Assembly (NCBI GenBank): GCA_018335875.1
Contig: JAGXRN010000034.1
Coordinates: forward strand, 1-64,000
Direction: 5' to 3'
Source of the DNA: Dethiobacter sp.
GTDB taxonomy: Bacteria; Bacillota; Dethiobacteria; Dethiobacterales; Dethiobacteraceae
Length of the DNA stretch: 64,000 bases
Shown: one piece after another, positions 16,538 through 25,410 of the stretch
How the letters are laid out: each line of letters opens with the position of its first letter
Numbering within the stretch: position 1 is the first letter of the stretch
Made by a program: the position numbers and the translations under genes
Notes under the pieces: model-generated
Database searches by the model: none
Told to the model about the DNA's origin: nothing
Seen by the model: only the letters and a program-made list of their open reading frames with translations

Positions 16538-17463
16538 TGGCTGTATTAGCCGACATTACAGCAGCGATCGGCAACACGCCGCTTTTGTCACTATCCCGGC
16601 TGGGCAGGGGACTGCCCGCCCGTGTGCTGGCCAAGCTTGAGTCCTGCAACCCACTGGGGAGCGTCAAGGACAGGACAGCCTGGGCCATGATTCGCGCTGC
16701 CGAAGAACAGGGGAAGCTAAAGCCCGGCGGCTATATCGTGGAAGCTACCAGCGGCAATACAGGGATTGCCCTGGCCTACATCAGCGCAATACGCGGCTAC
16801 AGGCTGACACTGACCATGCCTGAAAATATGAGCAGTGAGCGGGTGCAGCTTTTTCGTGCGCTGGGCGCCGATGTGCAGCTGACATCGCGCGAAAACGGGA
16901 TGTACGGTTCGCTTACCATGGCGGAAGAATTGGCCAGGGAACATAATGCCTTTATTCCCGGGCAGTTTGAAAACCCTGCCAACCCGCAAATTCATTTTGA
17001 GGCCACCGGCCCGGAAATCTGGCGGGACAGTGGCGGGGATGTAGACATTTTTATAGCCGGTGTGGGCACCGGCGGTACTCTGACCGGTGTGGGGCGCTAC
17101 CTGAAAACTAAAAATCCGGCAGTGCAGATTATCGCGGTGGAACCGGCTTCTTCGCCTCTTCTCTCCGGCGGCAAGCCTGGATGGCACGCCATCCAGGGCA
17201 TCGGCGCCGGGTTTGTCCCTGATGTACTGGATGAAGCAATTATTGCACAAATTATAACTGTCACTGACGGGGAAGCAATAGAGGCGGCACGCAAACTGGC
17301 ACAGGCGGAAGGCATCCTTTGCGGTTTCTCCAGCGGCGCCGCCGTGGCCGCCGCGTTGCGGGTAGCAAGTCTGCCTGAAAACAGGGATAAAACAGTGGCA
17401 ACAATTTGTCCCGATGGCGGTGAGCGCTATCTGTCAACCAATCTGTTTATTGGGAAAGTGTAA
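16537..17463 (+). CDS. Cysteine synthase family (CysK/CysM)
   Basis: 308 aa fold-type II PLP enzyme. The PLP lysine lies in NPLGSVKDRTAW, the substrate loop in EATSGNTGIALAY and the phosphate loop in GVGTGGTLTGVGRYL. It joins O-acetylserine or O-phosphoserine with a sulfur donor. Position directly after a sulfur carrier, E1 and JAMM protease resembles the mycobacterial CysM-CysO-Mec+ set, which argues for thiocarboxylate rather than free sulfide as donor; the acceptor preference cannot be read here. Start overlaps the carrier's stop. Confidence 0.9.
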   Translation: MAVLADITAAIGNTPLLSLSRLGRGLPARVLAKLESCNPLGSVKDRTAWAMIRAAEEQGKLKPGGYIVEATSGNTGIALAYISAIRGYRLTLTMPENMSSERVQLFRALGADVQLTSRENGMYGSLTMAEELAREHNAFIPGQFENPANPQIHFEATGPEIWRDSGGDVDIFIAGVGTGGTLTGVGRYLKTKNPAVQIIAVEPASSPLLSGGKPGWHAIQGIGAGFVPDVLDEAIIAQIITVTDGEAIEAARKLAQAEGILCGFSSGAAVAAALRVASLPENRDKTVATICPDGGERYLSTNLFIGKV

Positions 17464-17537
17464 ATACTTTATTGCAGAGCCTGTCTTACTGCAAATTGAA
17501 AATTGCGCTTAAATAACGTTACGGTTTACATTGTGGC

Positions 17538-17577
17538 GCCAAAAAGCTTATTGAATACGCAGCTTTTTGGCTTTTTT
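17538..17577 (+). terminator. Terminator after the cysteine synthase gene
   Basis: GCCAAAAAGC ... GCTTTTTGGC with a 14-base loop and following T-run. The next gene starts 32 bases later without an obvious own promoter, so partial read-through is likely. Confidence 0.8.
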
Positions 17578-17608
17578 ATATCTCAAGCATGGCGTAGGAG
17601 GTGCTTTA

Positions 17609-18769
17609 GTGAACAGGAAATTCGGTAGCGGAGCTGGTCGGGGCCGCAAAATCGCTACAAAACTAGTGCAAAGTGGTGTGAAATTTGATACTGACACCGG
17701 TGCTGTCAGTGTGCCTATTTATCAGTCAGCTACGTTTGCACACCCCGCCCCGGGAAAATCCACAGGTTACGACTATGCACGAATGGGCAATCCTACCCGG
17801 CAGGCATTGGAAGAGGCACTGGCAGCATTAGACGGCTGTGAGAGCGCGTTTGCTTTTTCGTCTGGAATGGCGGCGATTATGGCGGTAATGCTGCTTTTTG
17901 AAACAGGCGATCACCTGATTTTTGGCGAGGACCTTTACGGTGGAACGTACCGCCTCATGGACTGGGTATTATCAAAATTTGGCCTGACAGTAAGCTATGT
18001 TGACACTACAAACCTTGCAGCCGTTGCAAGTGCTGTAACACCAAAGACAAGGGCTGTGCTTCTGGAAACTCCGTCCAACCCCAATCTTAAAATTACAGAT
18101 ATTGCTGCCGTGGCGGCACTGTGCCGGAAAAAGCGGATATTGACCGTGGTTGACAATACATTGATGACGCCTTACCTGCAACGGCCCCTTTCTCTGGGGG
18201 CGGATCTGGTTGTTTACAGTGCCACAAAATATTTAGGCGGACACAACGACCTTTTGGCCGGCGCAGTGTTAACAGCAAACCCACGTCTTGCTGATGAACT
18301 GACAGTGATCCAGCAAGCCTCGGGACCGGTCCTGGCGCCGCATGACGCCTGGTTGCTGCTGCGGGGATTGAAAACGCTGGCAGTGCGTATGGACAGACAG
18401 CAGGAGAATGCTCAATACCTGGCCGAGTGGCTGCAGAAGCATCGGGCAGTGGAATATGTCCTTTATCCCGGTTTACACGAACTGCACCCACAGGCAGATG
18501 GCCCGGGAGCGATGCTCTCTTTTACTTTGCGGGATGGGGAACTGGCAAAACATTTAATGTCCGGACTGGAAATAATCACCTTTGCCGAGTCTCTGGGTGG
18601 TGTGGAATCCCTAATCACATATCCATACTTGCAGACACATGCCGACTTGCCGGAAGAGACAAAAAAGCGCCTGGGTATACATGAGCGCCTGCTGCGGCTT
18701 TCGGTTGGCATTGAACACTGTGAAGATCTGCAAGCTGACCTGGAGCGGGCTTTGGGTCAAAAGAGATAA
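17609..18769 (+). CDS. Trans-sulfuration PLP enzyme (cystathionine gamma-synthase/lyase, methionine gamma-lyase family)
   Basis: 386 aa. GTG 17609 follows TAGGAGGTG. Cys/Met metabolism PLP family motifs: PIYQSATFAHP, YARMGNPTRQALEEALAALDG, ETPSNPNLKITDI, VVDNTLMTPYLQRPLSLGAD and the PLP lysine in VYSATKYLGGHND. C-terminal SLGGVESLITYP and LLRLSVGIEHCEDL are typical. These subfamilies cannot be separated safely by eye. The neighbouring sulfur-carrier operon favours a role in cysteine/homocysteine interconversion. Confidence 0.88.
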   Translation: MNRKFGSGAGRGRKIATKLVQSGVKFDTDTGAVSVPIYQSATFAHPAPGKSTGYDYARMGNPTRQALEEALAALDGCESAFAFSSGMAAIMAVMLLFETGDHLIFGEDLYGGTYRLMDWVLSKFGLTVSYVDTTNLAAVASAVTPKTRAVLLETPSNPNLKITDIAAVAALCRKKRILTVVDNTLMTPYLQRPLSLGADLVVYSATKYLGGHNDLLAGAVLTANPRLADELTVIQQASGPVLAPHDAWLLLRGLKTLAVRMDRQQENAQYLAEWLQKHRAVEYVLYPGLHELHPQADGPGAMLSFTLRDGELAKHLMSGLEIITFAESLGGVESLITYPYLQTHADLPEETKKRLGIHERLLRLSVGIEHCEDLQADLERALGQKR

Positions 18770-18800
18770 AAATAAAATATAATTTCCATGGAAAATTCTG

Positions 18801-18830
18801 TTGACAAAAAAAATGACTATATTGTATAAT
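18801..18830 (+). promoter_or_regulatory. Promoter of the YeiH-type gene
   Basis: TTGACA (18801-18806), 18-base spacer, TATAAT (18825-18830). The leader from about 18837 to 18946 contains CTATACCAATAGGAATAATAGG-type AT-rich half sites that could be an operator. No gene in it. Confidence 0.8.
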
Positions 18831-18946
18831 ACTACTATACCAATAGGAATAATAGGATATAAAAACTCCAAACGAAAACGGAAGACAAAGAGCAGGCTGG
18901 CTACTTGTTTTTCTTGTAAGGGGCAGAAAAGAAGGAGGACTGAAGA

Positions 18947-20272
18947 ATGAGCCAGGGGGCGGAGAAAAAAATCAGCGGATGGTCAAAATTATTTCATCAG
19001 GAAGACTGGTGGGCGGTTTGGTTAGGGTTCTTTGTAATCGCCGCCGTGGTAGTCGGATTGCTGGCAAAACCGGTGCTGCCGGGCCGCTGGGGGCAAAGCG
19101 GTGCCACAATTCTGTCGGCATTGCCGCGCGAAGCACTGCTGGGGAGCCTGATAACCGGGCTTGTGGTTCTGACAATATTTGCAGTAGCAGTGGCGTTTAG
19201 CAGCAGAAAAGATCTGTCCAGGTTTTTGCTGGCATTCCCCTGCCTGTTTATCCTGGCTTTGGGCGCCGAGCTGCTTGGCGGCTACAACCCGCTGCGGCAC
19301 TATGGGATAAATAATGTAATCTGGGCTCTGGGCTTGGGGCTACTTATCAGCAACACAGTAAAGACTCCGCAATTTTTAAAAGCTGCTGTCCGTACCGAAA
19401 TATACATAAAAACGGGGCTTGTCCTCCTTGGCGCCTCAATTCTGTTTAACCGCATGCTGGCTTTGGGTGCGCTGGGCCTGGGTGTCGCCTGGCTGGTAAC
19501 ACCAATTGTGCTGGTTTTTATGTACTGGTTTTCCCAAAAATATTTAAAAATGCAGGAACAGAGAGGATTGGCAATAGCTGTGGCTTCAGCTACTTCAGTG
19601 TGCGGTGTCTCCGCAGCCATTGCTGTCGGTACTGCAGCCAGGGCCAAGAAAGAAGAAATCAGCCTGGCCATTTCTGTAACCCTGATTTTTACCATTGTTA
19701 TGATGGTGGCCATGCCCGCTGTAATTCGTCTTGCGGGGATAAATGATGTTGTGGGCGGCGCCTGGCTGGGCGGCACAATTGACGCCACCGGTGCTGTGGT
19801 AGCATCTGCGTCCATGCTGAGCAGGCAGGCGGTGGAAATCGCTTCTGTTATTAAAATGATTCAAAATATGTTAATTGGTATCATTGCTTTTGCGGTAGCT
19901 GCCATTTGGGTTAGCGTAGACGAAAAAGGAGGTGCCACTGCCAAAAAAACGAAAGTAAGCTCTATAGAAATCTGGAACCGCCTGCCAAAATTTATCATTG
20001 GCTTTGTTCTGGCCTCTGTAGTCTTTTCATTTGTGATTCCGGACTCTGTGGTTTCCAACGCTACCGGCGCCATCAACGGTTTTCGCGACTTCTTCTTCAC
20101 CCTGGCGTTTGTGAGCATCGGCCTGGAATCCAACTTCAAGGAAATGGCAGGCATGATGAAAAGCGGCAGTCCGGTTGTCCTCTATATCGTGGGGCAAGCC
20201 CTTAACCTTGTATTGACACTGGCGGCGGCATACATCTTCTTTAGCGGAAACTTCTTCCCGCTGCCGTTTTAG
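18947..20272 (+). CDS. YeiH/UPF0324-family putative sulfate (anion) exporter
   Basis: 441 aa polytopic membrane protein with roughly 11-12 hydrophobic segments. Family marks include GLGLLISNTV, GLVLLGASILF, ASATSVCGVSAAIAV, MPAVIRLAGI, GAWLGGTIDATGAVVASA and FVSIGLESNFKEM. Relatives are annotated as putative sulfate or taurine-derived sulfite exporters, but biochemical proof is thin. Own consensus promoter, AAGGAGGA ribosome site, and position beside a sulfur operon support an anion role in sulfur metabolism. Confidence 0.82.
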   Translation: MSQGAEKKISGWSKLFHQEDWWAVWLGFFVIAAVVVGLLAKPVLPGRWGQSGATILSALPREALLGSLITGLVVLTIFAVAVAFSSRKDLSRFLLAFPCLFILALGAELLGGYNPLRHYGINNVIWALGLGLLISNTVKTPQFLKAAVRTEIYIKTGLVLLGASILFNRMLALGALGLGVAWLVTPIVLVFMYWFSQKYLKMQEQRGLAIAVASATSVCGVSAAIAVGTAARAKKEEISLAISVTLIFTIVMMVAMPAVIRLAGINDVVGGAWLGGTIDATGAVVASASMLSRQAVEIASVIKMIQNMLIGIIAFAVAAIWVSVDEKGGATAKKTKVSSIEIWNRLPKFIIGFVLASVVFSFVIPDSVVSNATGAINGFRDFFFTLAFVSIGLESNFKEMAGMMKSGSPVVLYIVGQALNLVLTLAAAYIFFSGNFFPLPF

Positions 20273-20282
20273 GGTTAATTAC

Positions 20283-20465
20283 ATGAAAAAAAGAATATCC
20301 ATTGTCACCTGGATACTGCTGATTGCCGCCATTTTCTCCGCTGTGCTGATTGCTGTTTTTGACATAGGGAGTTCCTCTGAAGGAACAAGCGGCGCCGGGG
20401 ATATCTGGTGGGTAGATGTGCCTGCAGTGGAACAAAGCTATCTCAAAATCACAAATAAACGTTAA
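20283..20465 (+). CDS. Small single-span membrane protein, 60 aa
   Basis: Starts with KKR then a hydrophobic segment (about residues 5-27, ISIVTWILLIAAIFSAVLIA) and ends with a short polar domain (DIWWVDVPAVEQSY). It follows the exporter gene by 10 bases and precedes a terminator, so it is co-transcribed and may be an accessory subunit. No family recognised. Confidence 0.5.
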   Translation: MKKRISIVTWILLIAAIFSAVLIAVFDIGSSSEGTSGAGDIWWVDVPAVEQSYLKITNKR

Positions 20466-20470
20466 TATAT

Positions 20471-20501
20471 AAAACGTGTATTCCTTAGGATACACGTTTT
20501 T
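20471..20501 (+). terminator. Terminator of the yeiH-like operon
   Basis: AAAACGTGTA ... TACACGTTTTT with a 10-base loop that is itself partly paired; A/T runs on both arms. Confidence 0.85.
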
Positions 20502-20606
20502 CAATATATTAGAACCAGTGTTTGCTGTATTAATAATAGATGTTCAAAGCGTCGTAAAAAGTTCAATATTTGGTCACAAATCGTTCACTTTTGTTTCTGG
20601 GGCTGG

Positions 20607-20615
20607 TGGTATAAT
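20607..20615 (+). promoter_or_regulatory. Extended -10 promoter of the ccm-hem supra-operon
   Basis: TGGTATAAT (TGnTATAAT) 46 bases before ccmA. No good -35 box, consistent with an extended -10 promoter or with activation. TTTGGTCACAAATCG and CGTTCACTTTTG upstream could be regulator half-sites; unassigned. Confidence 0.5.
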
Positions 20616-20660
20616 TTATTGTAGTGTATTGTGCCATTTGTCACGAGCGGAGGGGATTGA

Positions 20661-21278
20661 TTGGATAATCTTGTTGAGATTAAGAAGCTTAGTAAAGCCT
20701 ACCGCTATCGTAAGCTTTTTACAGATATCAGCACAGTCATCTCCGACCGTTCTGTTTTTGTGGTGCTCGGTCACAACGGGAGCGGAAAAACAACATTGCT
20801 GCGTATCGCCTGCGGCCTTATTTCCGCCACTTCAGGCCGGATAGATATAATCATGGGAGGAAAGCCGCTATCACCGGGTGAGCGCAGGGCGCAGATTGGC
20901 CTGGTATCGCCTGACCTGGAACTGTACGGTGAGCTGACCGCCCTTGAGAACCTTGAGTTTTTCTCCGGTGTCAGGGGGCTTCCCTACAGCAGGGAAAAGG
21001 CGCGCGAATTACTTGAATATGTAGGCCTTAAGGGCAGGGGCATTGATTATGTGGGGACATATTCGTCGGGTATGAAGCAGCGTATGAAGTTTGCTTATGC
21101 CCTGCTGCACGACCCTCATATCCTTGTTCTGGACGAGCCAACAAGCAACCTGGACGAAGAAGGGATCGCCATGGTTGACAATGTTATCAGGCGTCAGAGG
21201 GAACGCGGGATAGTTATAATGGCTACAAATGAGCCAAGGGAGGTGTCTTATGCCGACCAGACGCTTAACTTGGGTTAG
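20661..21278 (+). CDS. ccmA: Heme exporter ABC ATPase CcmA
   Basis: 205 aa ATPase of the CcmABC(D) complex that loads heme on CcmE. Walker A GHNGSGKTT, signature YSSGMKQRMKFAYALLHD and Walker B ILVLDEPTSNLDEEG are present. TTG start at 20661 follows GCGGAGGGG. Overlaps ccmB by 29 bases. It heads a run of same-strand genes reaching to 36660 that makes heme and matures c-type cytochromes. Confidence 0.9.
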   Translation: MDNLVEIKKLSKAYRYRKLFTDISTVISDRSVFVVLGHNGSGKTTLLRIACGLISATSGRIDIIMGGKPLSPGERRAQIGLVSPDLELYGELTALENLEFFSGVRGLPYSREKARELLEYVGLKGRGIDYVGTYSSGMKQRMKFAYALLHDPHILVLDEPTSNLDEEGIAMVDNVIRRQRERGIVIMATNEPREVSYADQTLNLG

Positions 21279-21933
21279 CCGGGGAGCCGCTGTCCTGCGC
21301 AAGGATCTGCGCATAGAATTCAGGACGCGTTATGCTTACAGTGCGCTTGTTATGTTTGCCGTTACTACGCTGGTTACAGTGAGCTTTTCAGTGGGTAGTT
21401 TTGGTCTTGAAAATGACATTGCAGCAGCACTTCTTTGGATTATCCTGTTTTTTTCGGCCATGGCCGGACTTGCACGTACTTTTGTGCAGGAAGAAGAGAC
21501 AGGGACGGTGACAGCGCTTAAAATGGCAGCGGAGCCGGAACCTGTATACCTTGGCAAACTTTTTTTTAATATTTTTCTGATTTTCAGCCTGGCAATACTT
21601 ACGGTGCCCTTATTCTTGGTGATGCTCAACCTGCGTGTGGTTTCCGTCTACAGTTTTTTACTGGTGGTCATACTTGGCTGCCTTGGGTTAGCCGGGGCCA
21701 GTACCATATTGGCTGCAATAGTCTCCAAAGCCGGTGCCAAGGGATCACTGCTCACAGTTCTGGCTTTCCCGATTTTGCTTCCTCTTTTAATCGGCGCCAT
21801 TAATGCAACCCGTTCGGCCATGTCCGGAGTGACGCCGGAGATCATCAGGCCGGATCTGCACCTGCTTTTATTTTATAACGGTATGGCTATCGTGGCTTCC
21901 CTGTTATTATTTGAATATGTCTGGAATGAATAA
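21250..21933 (+). CDS. ccmB: Heme exporter permease CcmB
   Basis: 227 aa with about six membrane segments. Family motifs: VLRKDLRIEFRTRYAYSALV at the N-terminus and LARTFVQEEETGTVTALK. ATG 21250 is taken because AAGGGAGGTG precedes it; the upstream ATG 21229 lies deep in ccmA. Acts with CcmA and CcmC in heme handling on the outside of the membrane. Confidence 0.9.
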   Translation: MPTRRLTWVSRGAAVLRKDLRIEFRTRYAYSALVMFAVTTLVTVSFSVGSFGLENDIAAALLWIILFFSAMAGLARTFVQEEETGTVTALKMAAEPEPVYLGKLFFNIFLIFSLAILTVPLFLVMLNLRVVSVYSFLLVVILGCLGLAGASTILAAIVSKAGAKGSLLTVLAFPILLPLLIGAINATRSAMSGVTPEIIRPDLHLLLFYNGMAIVASLLLFEYVWNE

Positions 21934-21960
21934 AGAATTTGAGCGAGGTGAAGGAAACAG

Positions 21961-22611
21961 ATGATTTGGCAAATTATCTTAGGGGTCTGGATGACAGCCG
22001 TAATTTTAGCTTCTTTCCTTTATGTACCACCGGCAGTAGGTCTGGGTGAGATGGGGCGGATTCTTATCTACCATGTACCGTCAGCCTGGATAGCAGTACT
22101 CGCCTACCTGATGGCCATGGTAAACTCGGTTTCTTACCTGCGCAAAGGCGATATTCGCCTGGACAGGCAGGCACAGGTAAATGCGGAACTTGGCACAGTT
22201 TTCTGCATTTTGGCCACAGTTACAGGCTCCATCTGGTCAAAGGGTTCCTGGGGTATGTATTGGAACTGGGATCCCCGCCAGACATCGATAGCCGTACTGC
22301 TTATGATTTACGCCGCCTACTTTGTGCTGCGCGGTTCCATTGAGGATTCGGACAGGCGTGCCAGGTTGTCTGCGGTTTACGCCATTTTGGCCTTCCTTAC
22401 TGTGCCGTTTTTGGTTTTTATCGTGCCGCGGATTTATGCGTCTCTGCATCCGGATTATATCGGGCGAGGTAAGATGCAGATAGACAGACGCATGCTGCAG
22501 GTGTTTTTAGCCTCGCTTGCGGGGTTCACCGGGCTTTACGCCTGGATATACCAGGTACAGGTCCGCCTTGAAAATCTGTTATACAAACAAGCTATGAAAA
22601 GGGAGGCATAA
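21961..22611 (+). CDS. ccmC: Heme-handling protein CcmC
   Basis: 216 aa, six-span heme-handling protein. The tryptophan-rich motif is present as GSWGMYWNWDPRQTS, flanked by the heme-ligand histidine regions (YHVPSAW and SLHPDYIGRG). It transfers heme to CcmE. Two bases separate it from ccmD. Confidence 0.92.
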   Translation: MIWQIILGVWMTAVILASFLYVPPAVGLGEMGRILIYHVPSAWIAVLAYLMAMVNSVSYLRKGDIRLDRQAQVNAELGTVFCILATVTGSIWSKGSWGMYWNWDPRQTSIAVLLMIYAAYFVLRGSIEDSDRRARLSAVYAILAFLTVPFLVFIVPRIYASLHPDYIGRGKMQIDRRMLQVFLASLAGFTGLYAWIYQVQVRLENLLYKQAMKREA

Positions 22612-22613
22612 GC

Positions 22614-22730
22614 ATGAGCGAACTTAATTTTGTGCTCGGCGTTACCTTGATTACCTGGCTCGGGGTTTTTATTTATCTTTTTAGGATTGACCGCAAGGTA
22701 AAGGAGGCACAGCGGCGTGAAGAGATATGA
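22614..22730 (+). CDS. ccmD: CcmD-like small membrane protein
   Basis: 38 aa: one hydrophobic segment (NFVLGVTLITWLGVFIYLF) followed by a basic tail, the normal CcmD shape, with GGGAGG upstream. Its position between ccmC and ccmE is what identifies it; sequence conservation in this family is low. Stop overlaps the ccmE start by 14 bases. Confidence 0.75.
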   Translation: MSELNFVLGVTLITWLGVFIYLFRIDRKVKEAQRREEI

Positions 22731-23082
22731 TAAACTCGTCCTGCTGCTCTTACTTGCCGTGTTTGCCGTTGGTGGTTACAGGACAATTATCAGTGCAATG
22801 ACTCCTTATGTCAGCTTTGCTTATGCGGAGCAGGCTGCAAAATCTGTACAGGTAAAGGGTTATCCCATTGAAGGCTCTATTATGCTGTTAGAGGATGAGG
22901 CCTTCTCTTTCATCATGGAAGATTTGGAAGGCGGCAATGCCACAATCTACCATAAGGGCACCATACCGCAGAATCTCATGGAAGCCGAAAGTGTTGTAGT
23001 GGTTGGGCGTTTTGAGGATGGGGGATTTGTAGCACAGAACATCCTTGTAAAGTGCCCTTCAAAATACCAGGCGCAGCAATAA
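22717..23082 (+). CDS. ccmE: Heme chaperone CcmE, CxxxY type
   Basis: 121 aa, N-terminal membrane anchor then a small beta-barrel. Classical CcmE binds heme covalently through His in HxxxY. Here the site is Cys113 in CPSKY (CxxxY), as in the variant described for Desulfovibrio and archaea ('System I*'). GTG start at 22717. The partners CcmF and CcmH of System I are not present; instead ResB/CcsA genes follow 41 bases later. Confidence 0.85.
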   Translation: MKRYDKLVLLLLLAVFAVGGYRTIISAMTPYVSFAYAEQAAKSVQVKGYPIEGSIMLLEDEAFSFIMEDLEGGNATIYHKGTIPQNLMEAESVVVVGRFEDGGFVAQNILVKCPSKYQAQQ

Positions 23083-23123
23083 ATAAAACGGGCTAAAAAA
23101 TTATATCTTTTGGGGGGATAAAG

Positions 23124-24452
23124 TTGACTAACGATACTCCGGGCTTGCCGGAACAGGCTCCTGTTCAGGAAAGTCCAGTGCGCCAGATTCTTAAATTCTT
23201 AAGTTCCATGCAGCTGGGAATCATACTTCTCCTGTTGCTGGCGGTTATCTCTATCTATGCCGCTACCTGGAAGGAACATCAGGTAGCTATCAGTTCTGTC
23301 TATTCTTCGTGGTGGTTTATCGGCATTATGGTTTTTACCGCCTTGAACCTACTGCTTTGCACCGTTGAGCGCATCCGGCCTACCTGGCGCCAGGCTTTCA
23401 ACCCCCGTCGGGTGATGAAGGCTGAAGCGATTAAAAGAATGCCTGTGAACAGGTCTATCAAAGTAAAGCAGGCAGGCACTCAGCCTTTGGAGCGGTTAGA
23501 ACAGGTATTCCGCGCTAACAGGTTAAAATCTTCAGTCAGCGACAGCCCTGATGGGCAGGTCCTCTTTGGTGAGAGCGGCAGGTATGGATATTTTGGTTCT
23601 GTTGTTACCCATTTGAGCCTTCTGCTCATTTTGCTTGCTGCCATGTTCGGGGGAATGACAGGCTTTGAAACTCGTGATGGCGGCTATGCCGGGACCATAT
23701 TCAATGTGCCGCAGGGCAACTTTCAGGCAGTGATTAACAATGTCACCTTGCAATACCTGCCCGAGGGGCCGCAGGTCAGGCCAAGAGCCATCAGTGATGT
23801 TACTGTCTCTCGTAACGGAAATGTTATTAAGCAAGGCAAAATATCTATCAATGAGCCGCTTCGTTTCGGGGGCATTGCTCTTTACCACACTACTTTCCTC
23901 TGGGTATCGGAAGTGACTGTGTCCGACCCCGATTCGGGCACTGTTTTAGAGCAATTCAAGCTTTATGAACGCGACAGGTATTACATGCATGAGATGGGTT
24001 TTTACATTGATTCTCTGGCCTTTTTCCCAGACTTCAGCATGACAGGCATGGGTCAGCCCATAACGCGCAGCTACGCCACAACAAGGCCGGTCCTGGCTTA
24101 CCAGGTAGGTTACCCCAATGGAAAGACTGAACAGTGGGCGCTGCTTGATTTGAATGAGCCGCAACTGGTGGAGACAGAGAATGGTCCAATAGTACTGACA
24201 CTGAATGGCTTCGAGAACGCCGCAGTTTTTAACATCATTAAAAACCTCGGCCGCCCGTATCTGTTTGCAGGCTCGCTGCTAATGGTAATCGGCTTGTATA
24301 TGAGCTTTTTCCTCTTTCCGCGGCGCTTTTGGGCGGTGTTTGACAGTAAAAGTTCGTCGTTTCTGGTCGGTGGTCGCAGCAGGAACAAGCTTGGCCTTGA
24401 GTCTGTCTTTGACCGCATCGAGGAAGAAATCAGCAAAAGAGAGGAAGAGTAG
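23124..24452 (+). CDS. resB: ResB/Ccs1-like cytochrome c biogenesis protein
   Basis: 442 aa. Three N-terminal membrane segments (LKFLSSMQLGIILLLLLAVISI is the diagnostic first one), a large outside domain and a last segment near residues 375-395 (GRPYLFAGSLLMVIGLYMSFF). It belongs to System II, where ResB with CcsA forms the heme lyase for CxxCH motifs. TTG start at 23124 behind GGGGGGA. Next gene starts 2 bases after its stop. Confidence 0.9.
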   Translation: MTNDTPGLPEQAPVQESPVRQILKFLSSMQLGIILLLLLAVISIYAATWKEHQVAISSVYSSWWFIGIMVFTALNLLLCTVERIRPTWRQAFNPRRVMKAEAIKRMPVNRSIKVKQAGTQPLERLEQVFRANRLKSSVSDSPDGQVLFGESGRYGYFGSVVTHLSLLLILLAAMFGGMTGFETRDGGYAGTIFNVPQGNFQAVINNVTLQYLPEGPQVRPRAISDVTVSRNGNVIKQGKISINEPLRFGGIALYHTTFLWVSEVTVSDPDSGTVLEQFKLYERDRYYMHEMGFYIDSLAFFPDFSMTGMGQPITRSYATTRPVLAYQVGYPNGKTEQWALLDLNEPQLVETENGPIVLTLNGFENAAVFNIIKNLGRPYLFAGSLLMVIGLYMSFFLFPRRFWAVFDSKSSSFLVGGRSRNKLGLESVFDRIEEEISKREEE

Positions 24453-24454
24453 CC

Positions 24455-25357
24455 ATGAGTGGTTTAATTAAGGTTTCTCCCACGGGCTTGCTTATTGAAA
24501 ATACGCTTTTTATCCTGGCCTGCCTTATCTACCTGCTGGCGACGATTGGGTATGTAATAAACCTTTTTGGTAAAAAAGAATGGGGCAGCTTTGCCTCCAG
24601 CGTGCTCCGGGTTGCCTTTATTGTTCACACCGGCTTTATTGCGGCAAGGACGATAAATGTAATGCGAGTTCCTTTTGTGGGCCACTTTGAATTCGGCAAC
24701 CTGTTTATTTGGGCTACTGTACTTGTTTATATCTGGACCGAATGGCGACTCAAAGATAAGTACTACGCAGTAGGTGCTTTTCTGACACCCGTGGTTGTAC
24801 TGTATATCGCCTACCTGACAGTAATCCCGAAAATTTTTACCAGAATCGCCGTCAGTTCCGCCCACAACCCTCTCCCCCCTGTCCTGCAATCTTTCTGGCT
24901 GAAGATCCACGTCAGTTCTTCTGTGATGGGTTATGCGGGATTTTCGCTTGCTTTTGCAGCTGCGGTGATGTGGCTGCTGAAAAACGGGATGGAAGAAAAA
25001 GGCCTGTCTAAAAACGCTTCTTTTTCAAAAACACTGGCCCAGGCGCTGCCACAGCTGAAGATTCTCGAGGAGTATATGTACCGTGCATCGGCTTTTGGCT
25101 TTCTTTTTCAGACAGTAATGATTATAACCGGCGCTGTGTGGGCGGATTATGCCTGGAGCCGCTACTGGGGCTGGGACCCTAAAGAAATGTGGTCGCTTAT
25201 TACCTGGTTTGTGTTTGCTGTTTATCTGCATGCCCGCTTTACCCGCGGCTGGACCGGCAAACGGACTGTGGTACTGGTCATGGTGGGCTGGGTTGCCATG
25301 ATGTTTACCTGGCTCGGTGTAGCCTGGCTGTTATCAGGCATTCACTCTTTCGGTTAA
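24455..25357 (+). CDS. ccsA: CcsA/ResC-like cytochrome c heme lyase subunit
   Basis: 300 aa, about eight membrane segments. The WWD heme motif is WSRYWGWDPKEMWSLITW, with conserved histidines nearby (KIHVSSSVMGY, YLHARFTRGW). Works with ResB just upstream. The pair most likely takes heme delivered by CcmABCDE, an unusual combination. Confidence 0.92.
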   Translation: MSGLIKVSPTGLLIENTLFILACLIYLLATIGYVINLFGKKEWGSFASSVLRVAFIVHTGFIAARTINVMRVPFVGHFEFGNLFIWATVLVYIWTEWRLKDKYYAVGAFLTPVVVLYIAYLTVIPKIFTRIAVSSAHNPLPPVLQSFWLKIHVSSSVMGYAGFSLAFAAAVMWLLKNGMEEKGLSKNASFSKTLAQALPQLKILEEYMYRASAFGFLFQTVMIITGAVWADYAWSRYWGWDPKEMWSLITWFVFAVYLHARFTRGWTGKRTVVLVMVGWVAMMFTWLGVAWLLSGIHSFG

Positions 25358-25410
25358 CAGTTATGGAAAATGGCCGCTTCCTTTGGCAAAGCGGATACGA
25401 GGTGTAGATT

